Position numbers and translations under genes: made by a program. A model generated the notes under the pieces. It was not told where the DNA came from. It searched no databases and was given only the letters and a program-made list of their open reading frames with translations. From Aldehydirespirator sp965116195 (lineage in GTDB: Bacteria; Actinomycetota; Acidimicrobiia; Acidimicrobiales; Aldehydirespiratoraceae), in assembly GCA_965116195.1 (NCBI GenBank), contig OZ220491.1, positions 2,232,001 through 2,296,000 on the forward strand: 64,000 nt of DNA, read 5' to 3'. Below are positions 8,520 to 16,566 of the stretch, piece after piece; position 1 is the first letter of the stretch; the number at the start of each line of letters is the position of its first letter.

Positions 8520-9674
8520 TCACAGGGCCTGGTCAATGAGTTCCACGGGGTGGCGCACCTCCAAACCGGCGGCGGCGAGATGCAGTGAGCAACCCGGATT
8601 GGCACTTGCCACCACCGCCGCGCCAGAGCGGGCAACCGCTGCCGTCTTGCGCTCACGAATAGCCTGTGACAACTCCGGCTCCAGCCACGAGTAAGCACCC
8701 CCGGCCCCACAGCAGAGTCCATCATCATCAAGAGCCACGACACGGGCAACAAAAGGGGACAGCACCCGCGCCACCGCCAGATGCGAACGCTGAACATGAC
8801 GCAGATGACACGGATCCTGTACTGCAACAACCAGGTCGAGGCGACGAGTGGCGCGAGCTTCCAGCCGATCAAGGTGCAGGGCGAGCCACTCATGAATGTC
8901 GGCCACCCGAGCCGAGAAGTCCCTGGCCTCCTTGGTGCCGAGCAGCCGTCCGTAATCCTTGAGCGCCGCTCCACAACCAGCCGAGTTCACCAAGATCGGA
9001 CGATCGTCTTCTGAGAGCCCGGCTATGACATCACGAGCAATGTCCCTCGCGTCGGACTGCAAGCCGGCGTGAACATGCAGCGCTCCACAGCACGCAGCAT
9101 TTTTGGCCGTGGGTTTCACACCGGCACCGGCAGCCTCAATCACCCGCTGGGTTGCCAGATGAACGTCGCGCTGCCAGGCGTCCATGACACAGCCGGTGAA
9201 CAGCCACACATCATCGCCAGAGCTGCGCAATTGTGGGCGTCGCAGAGGCATCCTGGCAGGCAAACCAAGGCGTTTGACGGGAACGAGCTTCAGCCGGACA
9301 GCCAGTGCCAACAACGTAGAGCCGGCCAGCAACAGTCGGCGGTGTCGCAGCATCCCCAACCCGAGACGCTGCCATCGCGGCGTGATCTGACCCTGTGCGG
9401 CCAGGGCCACACGAGTGCCCTCCATCAGATGACCAAAAGGCACCGCGCTGGGGCAGGCGGTCTCGCAGCCTCGGCACTGTACGCAGGTCTCCATGGAGCG
9501 CACCACGTCACCGGTGAGCGGTGCGTCCTCATCCTGCACGGCTCGCATCAGCGCAATGCGACCTCTGGGCGACTCGGTCTCCTGCCCCGTGACCACGAAC
9601 GTGGGACAGTGCGGCAAGCACAGGCCACAAGCCACACAAGCAACCAAGTCCTCCTCATCAAGCCCGAGATGCAT
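8520..9674 (-). CDS. glcF: Glycolate oxidase iron-sulfur subunit
   Basis: This subunit passes electrons from the GlcD/GlcE flavoproteins during oxidation of glycolate to glyoxylate at the membrane. Two 4Fe-4S motifs are visible near the N-terminus (CVACGLCLPHCP and CVQCRGCETACP). Two cysteine-rich CCG-type domains follow, with CCGALHVHAG and CCGAGGAYSW. Length (about 384 residues) is usual. ATG 9674 is chosen because a TGA overlaps it as TGATG, the same arrangement that the duplicated junction shows at the glcE stop; GTG 9683 is three codons upstream. It is the last gene of glcD-glcE-glcF. Confidence 0.92.
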   Translation of the reverse strand: MHLGLDEEDLVACVACGLCLPHCPTFVVTGQETESPRGRIALMRAVQDEDAPLTGDVVRSMETCVQCRGCETACPSAVPFGHLMEGTRVALAAQGQITPRWQRLGLGMLRHRRLLLAGSTLLALAVRLKLVPVKRLGLPARMPLRRPQLRSSGDDVWLFTGCVMDAWQRDVHLATQRVIEAAGAGVKPTAKNAACCGALHVHAGLQSDARDIARDVIAGLSEDDRPILVNSAGCGAALKDYGRLLGTKEARDFSARVADIHEWLALHLDRLEARATRRLDLVVAVQDPCHLRHVQRSHLAVARVLSPFVARVVALDDDGLCCGAGGAYSWLEPELSQAIRERKTAAVARSGAAVVASANPGCSLHLAAAGLEVRHPVELIDQAL

Positions 9675-9741
9675 CACGAGCACCTCAGCGGATCACAAGA
9701 CTGTGGGACTGCCGGGTTCGGACTAGAGAACGGAGGCATCA
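9674..9741 (-). repeat. Duplicated glcE/glcF junction with coupled mini-ORF
   Basis: The glcE stop TGA (9741-9739) overlaps ATG 9739. This ATG begins a 21-codon ORF ending in TGA 9676-9674, which overlaps ATG 9674 of glcF in the identical TGATG form. The flanking bases of the two overlaps are similar (TCGTGATGC in both). The simplest history is a tandem duplication of an overlapping glcE/glcF junction. Confidence 0.85.
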
Positions 9742-10863
9742 CGACCGCTTCAGCGGGTCACGCCCGGGGTTGAGGCGTCCGGTGGGGTCGAAACGCTCCT
9801 TGATGCGACTGTTCAACTCAACGATGCCCGCAGGCACATCACGCGTCGGCTGCGGCCTGTTGGTATGCACGACCCCAACGCCTATCTCGGCCACGAAGCA
9901 ATGACCGGCAACAGTACTGCCAACGACAGCATCAGCGGCGTTGACAGCAGCAGCGACAGCTTTGGCGGCACTGTCCCCCCTGCCATCATCGGCTTGTACC
10001 AGCGCACCCACATTGGGACCCATGTCGGCATTCTCTCTGAATGAGACCGCCTCGGCTGGCGTGCAGGACCAACGACACGGGGGCAGTTCGGGCGGCCCGT
10101 CAACATCTGACGGCGCGACCGGTGCCAGTTTCCGGAGCCGGGCCAGGTCGTCGTCCACATCAACTCCGTAACCACCGAGCAATGTCCACAGCGTCTTCCC
10201 GTTCCACAGAATTGACAGAGCGGTTCGACAACTCGCCAGCACCTCTGACGGGTCAGCCTCCTCAAGACGAACCCAGCGCTGCAACTCACCCATCGGCGCA
10301 GTGCGCAACAGGGCCTCACCCAGCAATCCCAACGTCCCCAACGAACCGACCAGCAGCCGACACAGGTCAAAGCCGCTGACGTTTTTGACAGTGCCTGCAC
10401 CCGCAGTGGCAAGCCTGCCCTCTGCTGTCACATAACGGGCCTGCAACAGAGCATCCCGCACCGGACCCAGCCCCAAGCGACAGATACCTGACTCCCCCAC
10501 CATCACAGCACCACCCACAGTGCCGCCGGGACGCTCAGGCAGAGATGTGCGCTGCCCGGCCTCAGCCAAGGCCTCATGAAGCTCCGCGACCGGTGTGCCC
10601 GCACGCACACGAACGGTCATTTCGGCCGGCTCGAAGGCCACAATACCCGACGGAGCCCTGAGTTCATGCGTGTTCTGCTGCACTTCACCTCCCACACCCC
10701 AGCGTGTGCCGCCGCCGCGCACACACACCGGCTGCACGGTGCCGACCTGCGCCGCAAAAACGTTGAGGGCCTCGTCAAAGCTGTGCCGACCACTCGAGAG
10801 ACCGCCCGAGGAGGTCACCGGCATTGTCCCGTGAGGCTGCGTGTCAGCCCCATACCACGGCAC
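9739..10863 (-). CDS. glcE: Glycolate oxidase FAD-binding subunit GlcE
   Basis: This is a shortened FAD_binding_4 flavoprotein that forms the glycolate oxidase complex with GlcD and GlcF. It shows the PCMH-fold segments GGTRWGVGG, SLPERPGGTVGGAVM and the GTVKNVSGFDLCRLLVGSLGTLG block. The C-terminal end is the usual DPTGRLNPGR. GTG 10863 would overlap glcD by 20 bases; ATG 10824 is an alternative start without overlap. At about 374 residues it matches GlcE and is shorter than GlcD. Confidence 0.9.
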   Translation of the reverse strand: MPWYGADTQPHGTMPVTSSGGLSSGRHSFDEALNVFAAQVGTVQPVCVRGGGTRWGVGGEVQQNTHELRAPSGIVAFEPAEMTVRVRAGTPVAELHEALAEAGQRTSLPERPGGTVGGAVMVGESGICRLGLGPVRDALLQARYVTAEGRLATAGAGTVKNVSGFDLCRLLVGSLGTLGLLGEALLRTAPMGELQRWVRLEEADPSEVLASCRTALSILWNGKTLWTLLGGYGVDVDDDLARLRKLAPVAPSDVDGPPELPPCRWSCTPAEAVSFRENADMGPNVGALVQADDGRGDSAAKAVAAAVNAADAVVGSTVAGHCFVAEIGVGVVHTNRPQPTRDVPAGIVELNSRIKERFDPTGRLNPGRDPLKRS

Positions 10864-12442
10864 GGTCAGCGGCGCGCAGCGCAGCGATATCCGAACAGCT
10901 GTGAGCGCTGGGAAGCACCTTGCCGGGGTTCATCCGACAGAACGGGTCGTAGGCATTACGCAGCCGGGACTGCTGGTCAAGATCGGTTTCGCTGAACATG
11001 CGGTTCATGTAGTCGCGTTTTTCCACGCCGATGCCGTGCTCACCGGTGAGCGCACCACCCATGTCAAGTGACATCTCGATGATTTCACGACCTGCGGCCT
11101 GCACACGCTCGGTGATGCCGGGCTCACGCGAATCATAAGCAAGGATGGGATGCAGGTTGCCGTCACCCGCATGAAAAACATTGAGCACTGTCAGGTCGTG
11201 GCGGTCAACGATCTCGTAAACGCGCTCCAGCACCTCCACCAGTCGGGTGCGCGGCACCACCGTGTCGTGCAGGTAGTAATCCGGTTTCACGTTGGCCACG
11301 GCCCCGAATGCGCTTTTGCGGCCCTTCCAGAGGCGGGCACGTTCATCGTCGTCGGCAGCCACCCGCACACTGCTCGCCTGGTTGGCTGCGGCGATCTGCG
11401 CCACCTGCTCGGCGGCTGTTGCGACACCTCCCGGGCCTCCGTCAACCTCACACAACAGCACCGCGGCAGCGTCCTTCGGGTAGCCGGCCTGCGCAAAGTC
11501 CTCAATCGCTGACACGCAACGGCGGTCCATCATTTCTATGGCCGCCGGCACGATCCCCGCCGCGATGACTGAACTCACGGTCGCAGCGGCATCGGAGACC
11601 TCGTCAAAGCACAACAGCATGGTGCTGACCGCCTCAGGGTTGCGGGTCAACCGGACGGCCACCGCGGTGGCAATTCCGAGCATGCCTTCGGAACCAACAA
11701 AGGCACCGCGCAGGTCGTAGCCGGCAGGCTCTGCGCTCAAGTCGCCCAACGTCACCACCGAGGCGTCTGACAGCACAATCTCCACGGCCACCACATGCGC
11801 GCTGGTGACACCGTAGGCCAGGCAATGCGGCCCGCCTGAGTTGTTGGCGACATTGCCGCCGATGGTGCAGGCTGCCTGACTGGAGGGGTCGGGGGCGTAG
11901 TGCATCCCGTGAGGGGCCAGCGCTCGCGACAGGTTGAGGTTGACCATGCCGGGCTGCACCCACGCCACCCCGTTGGGGATGTCCACTTCCAGCAGTTTGT
12001 CCATGCGGGTCATTGACAACACAACCGGCCGACCCACCGGAGCTGCCGCGCCGGCCAGTCCCGTACCGGCACCACGTGGGATGACGGCACGACCATGGCG
12101 AGCCGCTACTTTCACACACGCCACCACATCGGTGGTGGTGGCGGGATAGCACACCGGCCCGGCGTTGCCTTCACGATAGATGGACGCGTCACGTGAGGCC
12201 AGATAACGCGCCGCAGCATCGCCACGCACTCGTGACGCACCGATCGCCTCAACCAGGTCAGCAACGAGAGCCTTGTCGTCTGCCTTGTCGTCTGCCTCGT
12301 TGCCTGACACATCAGACCCGGCGGGTTCCGCTGCGGTCGTGTCACCCGTCCAGGGTTTGCCGTGGAGGCCCAACACCCTGCGGGCCGTAGCAGCGATCTG
12401 CAATGCCATCGGAGCCATGGGCTCGACAATAACGCCTACCAC
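10844..12442 (-). CDS. glcD: Glycolate oxidase catalytic FAD subunit
   Basis: This is a member of the FAD_binding_4 / FAD-oxidase C family that oxidises glycolate (or a related 2-hydroxy acid such as D-lactate). Visible elements are RGAGTGLAGAA in the FAD loop, IGGNVANNSGGPHCLAYG, GYDLRGAFVGSEGMLGIAT, and the C-terminal HAGDGNLHP and GEHGIG motifs. The start is uncertain: GTG 12442 or ATG 12418. The sequence around it is itself part of an 80-bp tandem duplication. A short acidic ADDKADDKA stutter near residue 50 is a 12-bp in-frame duplication. It is the first gene of glcDEF and is divergent from an acyl-CoA synthetase. Confidence 0.92.
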   Translation of the reverse strand: MVGVIVEPMAPMALQIAATARRVLGLHGKPWTGDTTAAEPAGSDVSGNEADDKADDKALVADLVEAIGASRVRGDAAARYLASRDASIYREGNAGPVCYPATTTDVVACVKVAARHGRAVIPRGAGTGLAGAAAPVGRPVVLSMTRMDKLLEVDIPNGVAWVQPGMVNLNLSRALAPHGMHYAPDPSSQAACTIGGNVANNSGGPHCLAYGVTSAHVVAVEIVLSDASVVTLGDLSAEPAGYDLRGAFVGSEGMLGIATAVAVRLTRNPEAVSTMLLCFDEVSDAAATVSSVIAAGIVPAAIEMMDRRCVSAIEDFAQAGYPKDAAAVLLCEVDGGPGGVATAAEQVAQIAAANQASSVRVAADDDERARLWKGRKSAFGAVANVKPDYYLHDTVVPRTRLVEVLERVYEIVDRHDLTVLNVFHAGDGNLHPILAYDSREPGITERVQAAGREIIEMSLDMGGALTGEHGIGVEKRDYMNRMFSETDLDQQSRLRNAYDPFCRMNPGKVLPSAHSCSDIAALRAADRAVVWG

Positions 12443-12580
12443 CAGCCGTTACGCCCTCGCGTCACCGGCCACATGACCTGCAAGCTATTCTCACAGTCAC
12501 ACTCGACAATAACGCCTACCACCAGCCGTTACGCCCTCGCGTTACCGGCCACATGACCTGCAAGCTATTCTCACAGTCAC
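12421..12580. repeat. 80-bp tandem duplication at the glcD start
   Basis: The block starting CTCGACAATAACGCC at 12422 recurs at 12502 with only a base or two of difference. The unit covers the proposed start region of glcD and its immediate upstream DNA. Each copy also holds one degenerate CRISPR-like repeat (12448 and 12528). Confidence 0.85.
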
Positions 12581-12920
12581 AGAAGCCGTCACGCCCCGCT
12601 CTCACGGCAAACCGTCCCGCCCATAACCGGTGTGTCCACTCCCAGCAGTCACGCCCCCGCTCTCACGGCAAACCGGACCTGTCAAGCCACTCAACCAATA
12701 CAGTCAGCGTTCACGTCCCGCTCTCACGGCGCACCGCACCAACGAAAGATGAGGACGAATGATGTTGTTGTCCACGCCCCTGCGCTCACGGCGCACCGAC
12801 CCCGCCGACGTGTGGGCAAAATACCCTGTTGTCCACGCCCCTGCGCTCACGGCGCACCGTCCGGACATCTGCGGGATGTGTCACTGTTTGCTTGTCCACG
12901 CCCCACACTCACGCAAACCG
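12528..12920. CRISPR. Short, decayed CRISPR-like array of type I-E geometry, no cas genes
   Basis: Conserved blocks of 27-29 bp lie at 12588-12614, 12648-12675, 12709-12736, 12770-12798, 12831-12859 and 12894-12920. They begin GTC(C)ACG and end in CACCG or AACCG. Blocks 4 and 5 are identical 29-mers. The intervals are 33, 33, 33, 32 and 34 bp and share no sequence with each other. The period is 60-63 bp, which is the I-E geometry. A further degenerate block sits at 12528, exactly 60 bp before the first, with another at 12448. Within the 29-mer, TGCGC and GCGCA form a 5-bp stem around TCACG. No cas gene, leader or adaptation module is in the window, so the array is an orphan, probably inactive. 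Confidence 0.65.
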
Positions 12921-13027
12921 TTGACTGAGTTCTGCGTCGCAGAGTCTGATAAGCGTTATGGCATCACGGACTGCGCACTAGCCTGCGCGGACGGTGGACG
13001 GGAAGGCCAACAGCGGACGGAACATGT

Positions 13028-14698
13028 ATGACACATCTGCAACCTGACACAATTCCGGCACTGGTGGAGGACGCAGCGCGGCGCTTCGCGAGTTCCGAAG
13101 CTCTGGTGGATGGCGAAATGCGCATGACTTTTGTGGAGTTGCGCAACCAGGTGGACACGATGGCGGCGGCGCTCAGGCAGTGGGGTCTGCGTCAGGGCGA
13201 GCGGGTTGCCGTTTGGGGTCCCAACTGGTGGGAGTGGGCCGTGGCGGCACTTGGCATACACACAGCCGGCGGCGTGGTCGTACCCGTCAATACACGCTTC
13301 AAGGGAGACGAGGCCAGCTATGTGCTGGAGAAGTCCTCGGCACGGCTGCTGTTCTGCTCGACCGACTTTCTGGACACCGACCATCTTGGACTGTTGCGAA
13401 CCGCAGCCCGGGGGGTGCCGTCATGTCTGGAGCAGATCGTGGTGTTGCGCGGGCCGACCCCTGACGACGCAATCACATTCGATGAGTTCACCGCCGGAGC
13501 GCTTCCTGGCAGTCTCACCTCTGACCAAGCTGCGACCACAACTGCGGGCGAAACCAAGCGTAAAGAAGAAGAACTCCACATCAAACCTGACCATGCCGCG
13601 GCCACAACTGCGGGCGGAACCGTGTCGAGCCGCGATCTGTGCCATGTCATGTTCACTTCGGGTACCACCGGCCAACCCAAGGGGGTCATGGCCAGTCACG
13701 GCGCGATCTGTCGCGCCTACCGCAGTTGGAGTTCGGTGATCGGCCTGGGCCACGGCGACCGCTACCTCATCGTCAACCCCTTCTTTCACTCCTTCGGCCT
13801 GAACGCAGGCATCCTCGCGTGCCTGATGACCGGCGCAACGATGGTGCCCCACGCAGTGTTTGACGTGCCTTCGGTGATGGCACGCATCCCCGCCGAGCGG
13901 ATTTCGGTGCTGCCCGGCCCGCCTGCCATCTACCAAACCATCCTCAACCATCCTGACCTTGACACCTCTGACATGTCCACGCTGCGGCTGGCCGTCACCG
14001 GGGCGGCACCGGTACCTGTGCCCATGATCGAAGCGATGCGCGAGCGCCTCGGCTTTGAGGTCGTGGTCACCGGCTACGGCCTCACCGAGGCATCCGGAAT
14101 TGCCACAATGTGCCGTCATGACGACCCGCCGGAGACGATCTCGGCCACCTCGGGGCGGGCCATTGACGATGTGGAGGTACGAGTCATCGGTTCTGACGGA
14201 ACAGAACAACCACCGGACGTGCCGGGCGAGATCGTCGTACGCGGTTACAACGTGATGGACGGTTACCTCAACGATCCCGAAGCGACCGCGACCGTCATTG
14301 ACACCGACGGGTGGCTGCACACCGGTGATATCGGTGCCATGAACAGCGACGGCTACGTTTCGATAACTGACCGGCTCAAGGACATGTTCATCTGTGGTGG
14401 CTTCAACGCCTACCCGGCCGAGATAGAGACGACGATGTTGGCTCATCGGTCGGTAGGCCAGGTGGCGGTTGTCGGACGGCCGGATGAGCGTCTAGGCGAG
14501 GTGGGTCACGCCTTCGTGGTGCCTGCGGTTGGCTCGGTGATCTCGGAGGACGACCTGCTCGCCTGGTGCCGCCAGCGCATGGCCAACTACAAGGTGCCCC
14601 GGGGGGTCACGGTCCTGGATCAGCTGCCCCTCACAGCTTCAGGCAAGGTGCGCAAAAACGTATTGCGTTCCCAGTTCTTGCAGCACAGCACGACCTGA
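13028..14698 (+). CDS. Acyl-CoA synthetase (AMP-forming, FadD3-like)
   Basis: This ANL-superfamily enzyme activates a carboxylic acid to its CoA thioester. The P-loop is FTSGTTGQPKG, followed by the TGYGLTEASG adenine motif, the hinge region (TGDIGAMNSDGYVSITDRLKD) and the C-terminal catalytic lysine in LTASGKVRK. The N-terminal part (VWGPNWWEW, NTRFKGDEASYVL) recalls actinobacterial FadD3, the ligase for a steroid-ring propionate, but the substrate cannot be proven. An in-frame 66-bp duplication at 13522/13588 inserts about 30 residues (core ATTTAGET) before the P-loop. GTG or ATG starts upstream are blocked by the CRISPR-like region, and ATG 13028 fits the family N-terminus. Confidence 0.85.
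   Translation: MTHLQPDTIPALVEDAARRFASSEALVDGEMRMTFVELRNQVDTMAAALRQWGLRQGERVAVWGPNWWEWAVAALGIHTAGGVVVPVNTRFKGDEASYVLEKSSARLLFCSTDFLDTDHLGLLRTAARGVPSCLEQIVVLRGPTPDDAITFDEFTAGALPGSLTSDQAATTTAGETKRKEEELHIKPDHAAATTAGGTVSSRDLCHVMFTSGTTGQPKGVMASHGAICRAYRSWSSVIGLGHGDRYLIVNPFFHSFGLNAGILACLMTGATMVPHAVFDVPSVMARIPAERISVLPGPPAIYQTILNHPDLDTSDMSTLRLAVTGAAPVPVPMIEAMRERLGFEVVVTGYGLTEASGIATMCRHDDPPETISATSGRAIDDVEVRVIGSDGTEQPPDVPGEIVVRGYNVMDGYLNDPEATATVIDTDGWLHTGDIGAMNSDGYVSITDRLKDMFICGGFNAYPAEIETTMLAHRSVGQVAVVGRPDERLGEVGHAFVVPAVGSVISEDDLLAWCRQRMANYKVPRGVTVLDQLPLTASGKVRKNVLRSQFLQHSTT
13522..13625. repeat. 66-bp in-frame duplication inside the acyl-CoA synthetase gene
   Basis: The segment TCTGACCAAGCTGCGACC near 13519 and CCTGACCATGCCGCGGCC near 13585 begin two copies 66 bp apart, each ending in ACTGCGGGCG-type sequence. 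It adds a loop ahead of the ATP-binding P-loop. Confidence 0.8.
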
Positions 14699-15115
14699 CC
14701 GGCAACAACCACACCAGTCAACTCGGTCCACGACGTGGGCCGGCACGGTCACAAGCAGACACGATCTCACCGGCGCAACCTCACCAGTCAACTCGGCCTG
14801 TGATGTGGGCAGGAAACGGTTACGAGAAGACACGATCTCACCGGCGCAACCACACCAGTCAACTCGGTCCACGACGTGGGTCGGCACGGTCACAAGCAGA
14901 CACGATCTCACCGGCGCAACCTCACCAGTCAACTCGGCCTGTGATGTGGGCAGGAAACGGTTACGAGAAGACACGATCTCACCGGCGCAACCACACCAGT
15001 CAACTCGGTCCACGACGTGGGTCGGCACGGTCACAAGCAGACACGATCTCACCGGCGCAACCACACCAGTCAACTCGGTCCACGACATGGACCAATGTGA
15101 TCACTGTGGATCAGA
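14690..15115. repeat. Alternating 70/71-bp tandem array between convergent genes
   Basis: The core ACGATCTCACCGGCGCAAC recurs at 14761, 14832, 14902, 14973 and 15043, and a diverged founder copy (ACGACCTGACCGGCAACAAC) covers the acyl-CoA synthetase stop at 14691. Two unit types alternate: one contains GGTCCACGACGTGGG, the other GGCCTGTGATGTGGG. This gives a 141-bp higher-order period. The array fills the gap between the synthetase stop and the mftD stop. Confidence 0.9.
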
Positions 15116-15153
15116 AACGACTCACGAACAGCCGCGACCACCCGGCGGTAGTT

Positions 15154-16323
15154 TCACCGGTCAGCAACTGAGAATCCGGCGGGGATGATGATGTTGTGAG
15201 GGCCGATGTCGGTTATGTTTGCAACGCCGAGGCCGAGCAGGGTGGAGTCAATGCCGGAGCGCATGATGTCGAGTACGTTCTCGACACCTGCCTGGCCGTT
15301 GGCTGCCAAACCCCACAGCACCGCACGGCCGAGCATCACTGCTCGTGCTCCCAGTGCCACGGCTTTGACGGCATCACCGCCCCGCCGTATGCCACCATCC
15401 ATCAATACTTCGACCTGCTCACCTACCGCGGTGGCGATCTCGGCCAGTACCCGGATCGGGGCAGGAGTGCCGTCAAGATTATTGCCGCCATGGTTTGAAA
15501 CCGAGACAGCGGTCACGCCGGCATCTACAGCCCGGCGAGCGTCCTGCACGCTCATGATGCCTTTGAGCATGAACGGGCCATCCCACAACCCTCGCAGCCA
15601 TGCCACATCAGCCCAGGACACAGGCGGAGTCTGCATCCACACCTGGTAGGCATCAAAGAACTTCGGTGCCGGCATGGCTTTGGTGGCAAAGTTGGGTACC
15701 TCCAGGTCGGGAAGCCTGCCGCTGCGTATCCAACCAAGCAGCCACCGGGGACAGAGGAGAACTTCAGGCAGGTGACGTAGGACAGCTCTGAGGTCAAGAC
15801 TGGTGGGAATGTGTGGGCTGCCCCAGTCGCGAGAATGCGAAAACGACCAGTCCAACGTGAGTATCAACCCCACCACGCCAGCAGACCGGGCCCGCTGCAG
15901 CCGCTCAACAATCGAGTCACGGTCACCAGCCCAATAAAGTTGGAAAAAGGTCTGTGGGTTTGCCTCCACCACCGCCTCGACCGGCTGACTGGCGAACGAA
16001 CTCAACCCGACCGCCACCCCCCGGGCGGCCGCAGCTCGAGCCACAGCCACCTCGCCATCAGGATGCACCGCTTGTACACCTGTGGGCGAGACCATCACCG
16101 GCATGGCCGATGACTGGCCCATGACCGTGACCGCGATGTCCCTCTGGCCGCAAGCCGCAGCCAATACCGGCTTGAAGCCCACTTCACCAAGAGCCGCAAC
16201 ATTGTCAGCCTTGGAAACACCCGCCTCTGACCCGGCCTCCAGAGCCTTGTAAACAGACCTCGGCAACCGCTTCCTGGCACGACACTGGGCAACCGCCACC
16301 GACTCGAACCACTGATTACCCAT
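15154..16323 (-). CDS. mftD: Pre-mycofactocin synthase MftD-like FMN enzyme
   Basis: The protein belongs to the FMN-dependent alpha-hydroxy-acid oxidase family. Several stretches match what I know of MftD and not LldD: WFESVAVAQCRARKRLP at the N-terminus, SPTGVQAVHPDGEVAVARAA, LILTLDWSFSHSRDWG, and GLAANGQAGVENVLDIMR. The catalytic segment SVSNHGGNNLDGTPA carries the His/Gly/Asn active-site block. MftD oxidatively deaminates the mycofactocin precursor to its redox-active form. No mftA, mftB, mftC, mftE or mftF is in the window, so this copy is separate from the rest of the cluster or is a paralogue. L-lactate dehydrogenase is the alternative call. Confidence 0.8.
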   Translation of the reverse strand: MGNQWFESVAVAQCRARKRLPRSVYKALEAGSEAGVSKADNVAALGEVGFKPVLAAACGQRDIAVTVMGQSSAMPVMVSPTGVQAVHPDGEVAVARAAAARGVAVGLSSFASQPVEAVVEANPQTFFQLYWAGDRDSIVERLQRARSAGVVGLILTLDWSFSHSRDWGSPHIPTSLDLRAVLRHLPEVLLCPRWLLGWIRSGRLPDLEVPNFATKAMPAPKFFDAYQVWMQTPPVSWADVAWLRGLWDGPFMLKGIMSVQDARRAVDAGVTAVSVSNHGGNNLDGTPAPIRVLAEIATAVGEQVEVLMDGGIRRGGDAVKAVALGARAVMLGRAVLWGLAANGQAGVENVLDIMRSGIDSTLLGLGVANITDIGPHNIIIPAGFSVADR

Positions 16324-16444
16324 GTGAACCCCTCAGAGAAGGCCACCGCCAGCGCGACCCCCAACTGTGAGGCCAAGCTGACACGACGACTACCAGCACC
16401 AGGACCACGAGACCCGGCCCCGGCTCAAGTCATCATAGCTATGG

Positions 16445-16500
16445 CCACGAGAAAGGCCCCAGCAGTATTGCCGGGGCCTTCCTCGGGTTGGTGGTGGGTG
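16445..16500 (-). terminator. Hairpin terminator downstream of the SLH gene
   Basis: A perfect 8-bp stem, AAGGCCCC (16453-16460) with GGGGCCTT (16473-16480), lies 70 bp beyond the stop of the SLH gene. No long T run follows, as is common in high-GC actinobacteria. A 55-bp near copy of the element lies at 20893-20950. The remainder of the 16324-16566 gap shows nothing else. Confidence 0.6.
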
Positions 16501-16566
16501 GTCTAGTTGGGACCAGTGGTGTTTGTCACCTTTGGTTGATCACTGAGACCGAGCGTGGTCATGCCG

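Noticed and set aside
12553..13031. ORFs through the CRISPR-like region with HAPALTAHRP-type repeats
   Set aside because: They are repeats read as codons; the intervals share no protein-level pattern and the frame shifts between units.
14690..15115. CRISPR array
   Set aside because: Two unit types alternate and all parts are repeated; no unique spacers exist.
15154..16323. L-lactate dehydrogenase call for the FMN enzyme
   Set aside because: The N-terminal and central motifs agree with MftD over its whole length, so MftD is the better call, although an LldD role cannot be excluded.
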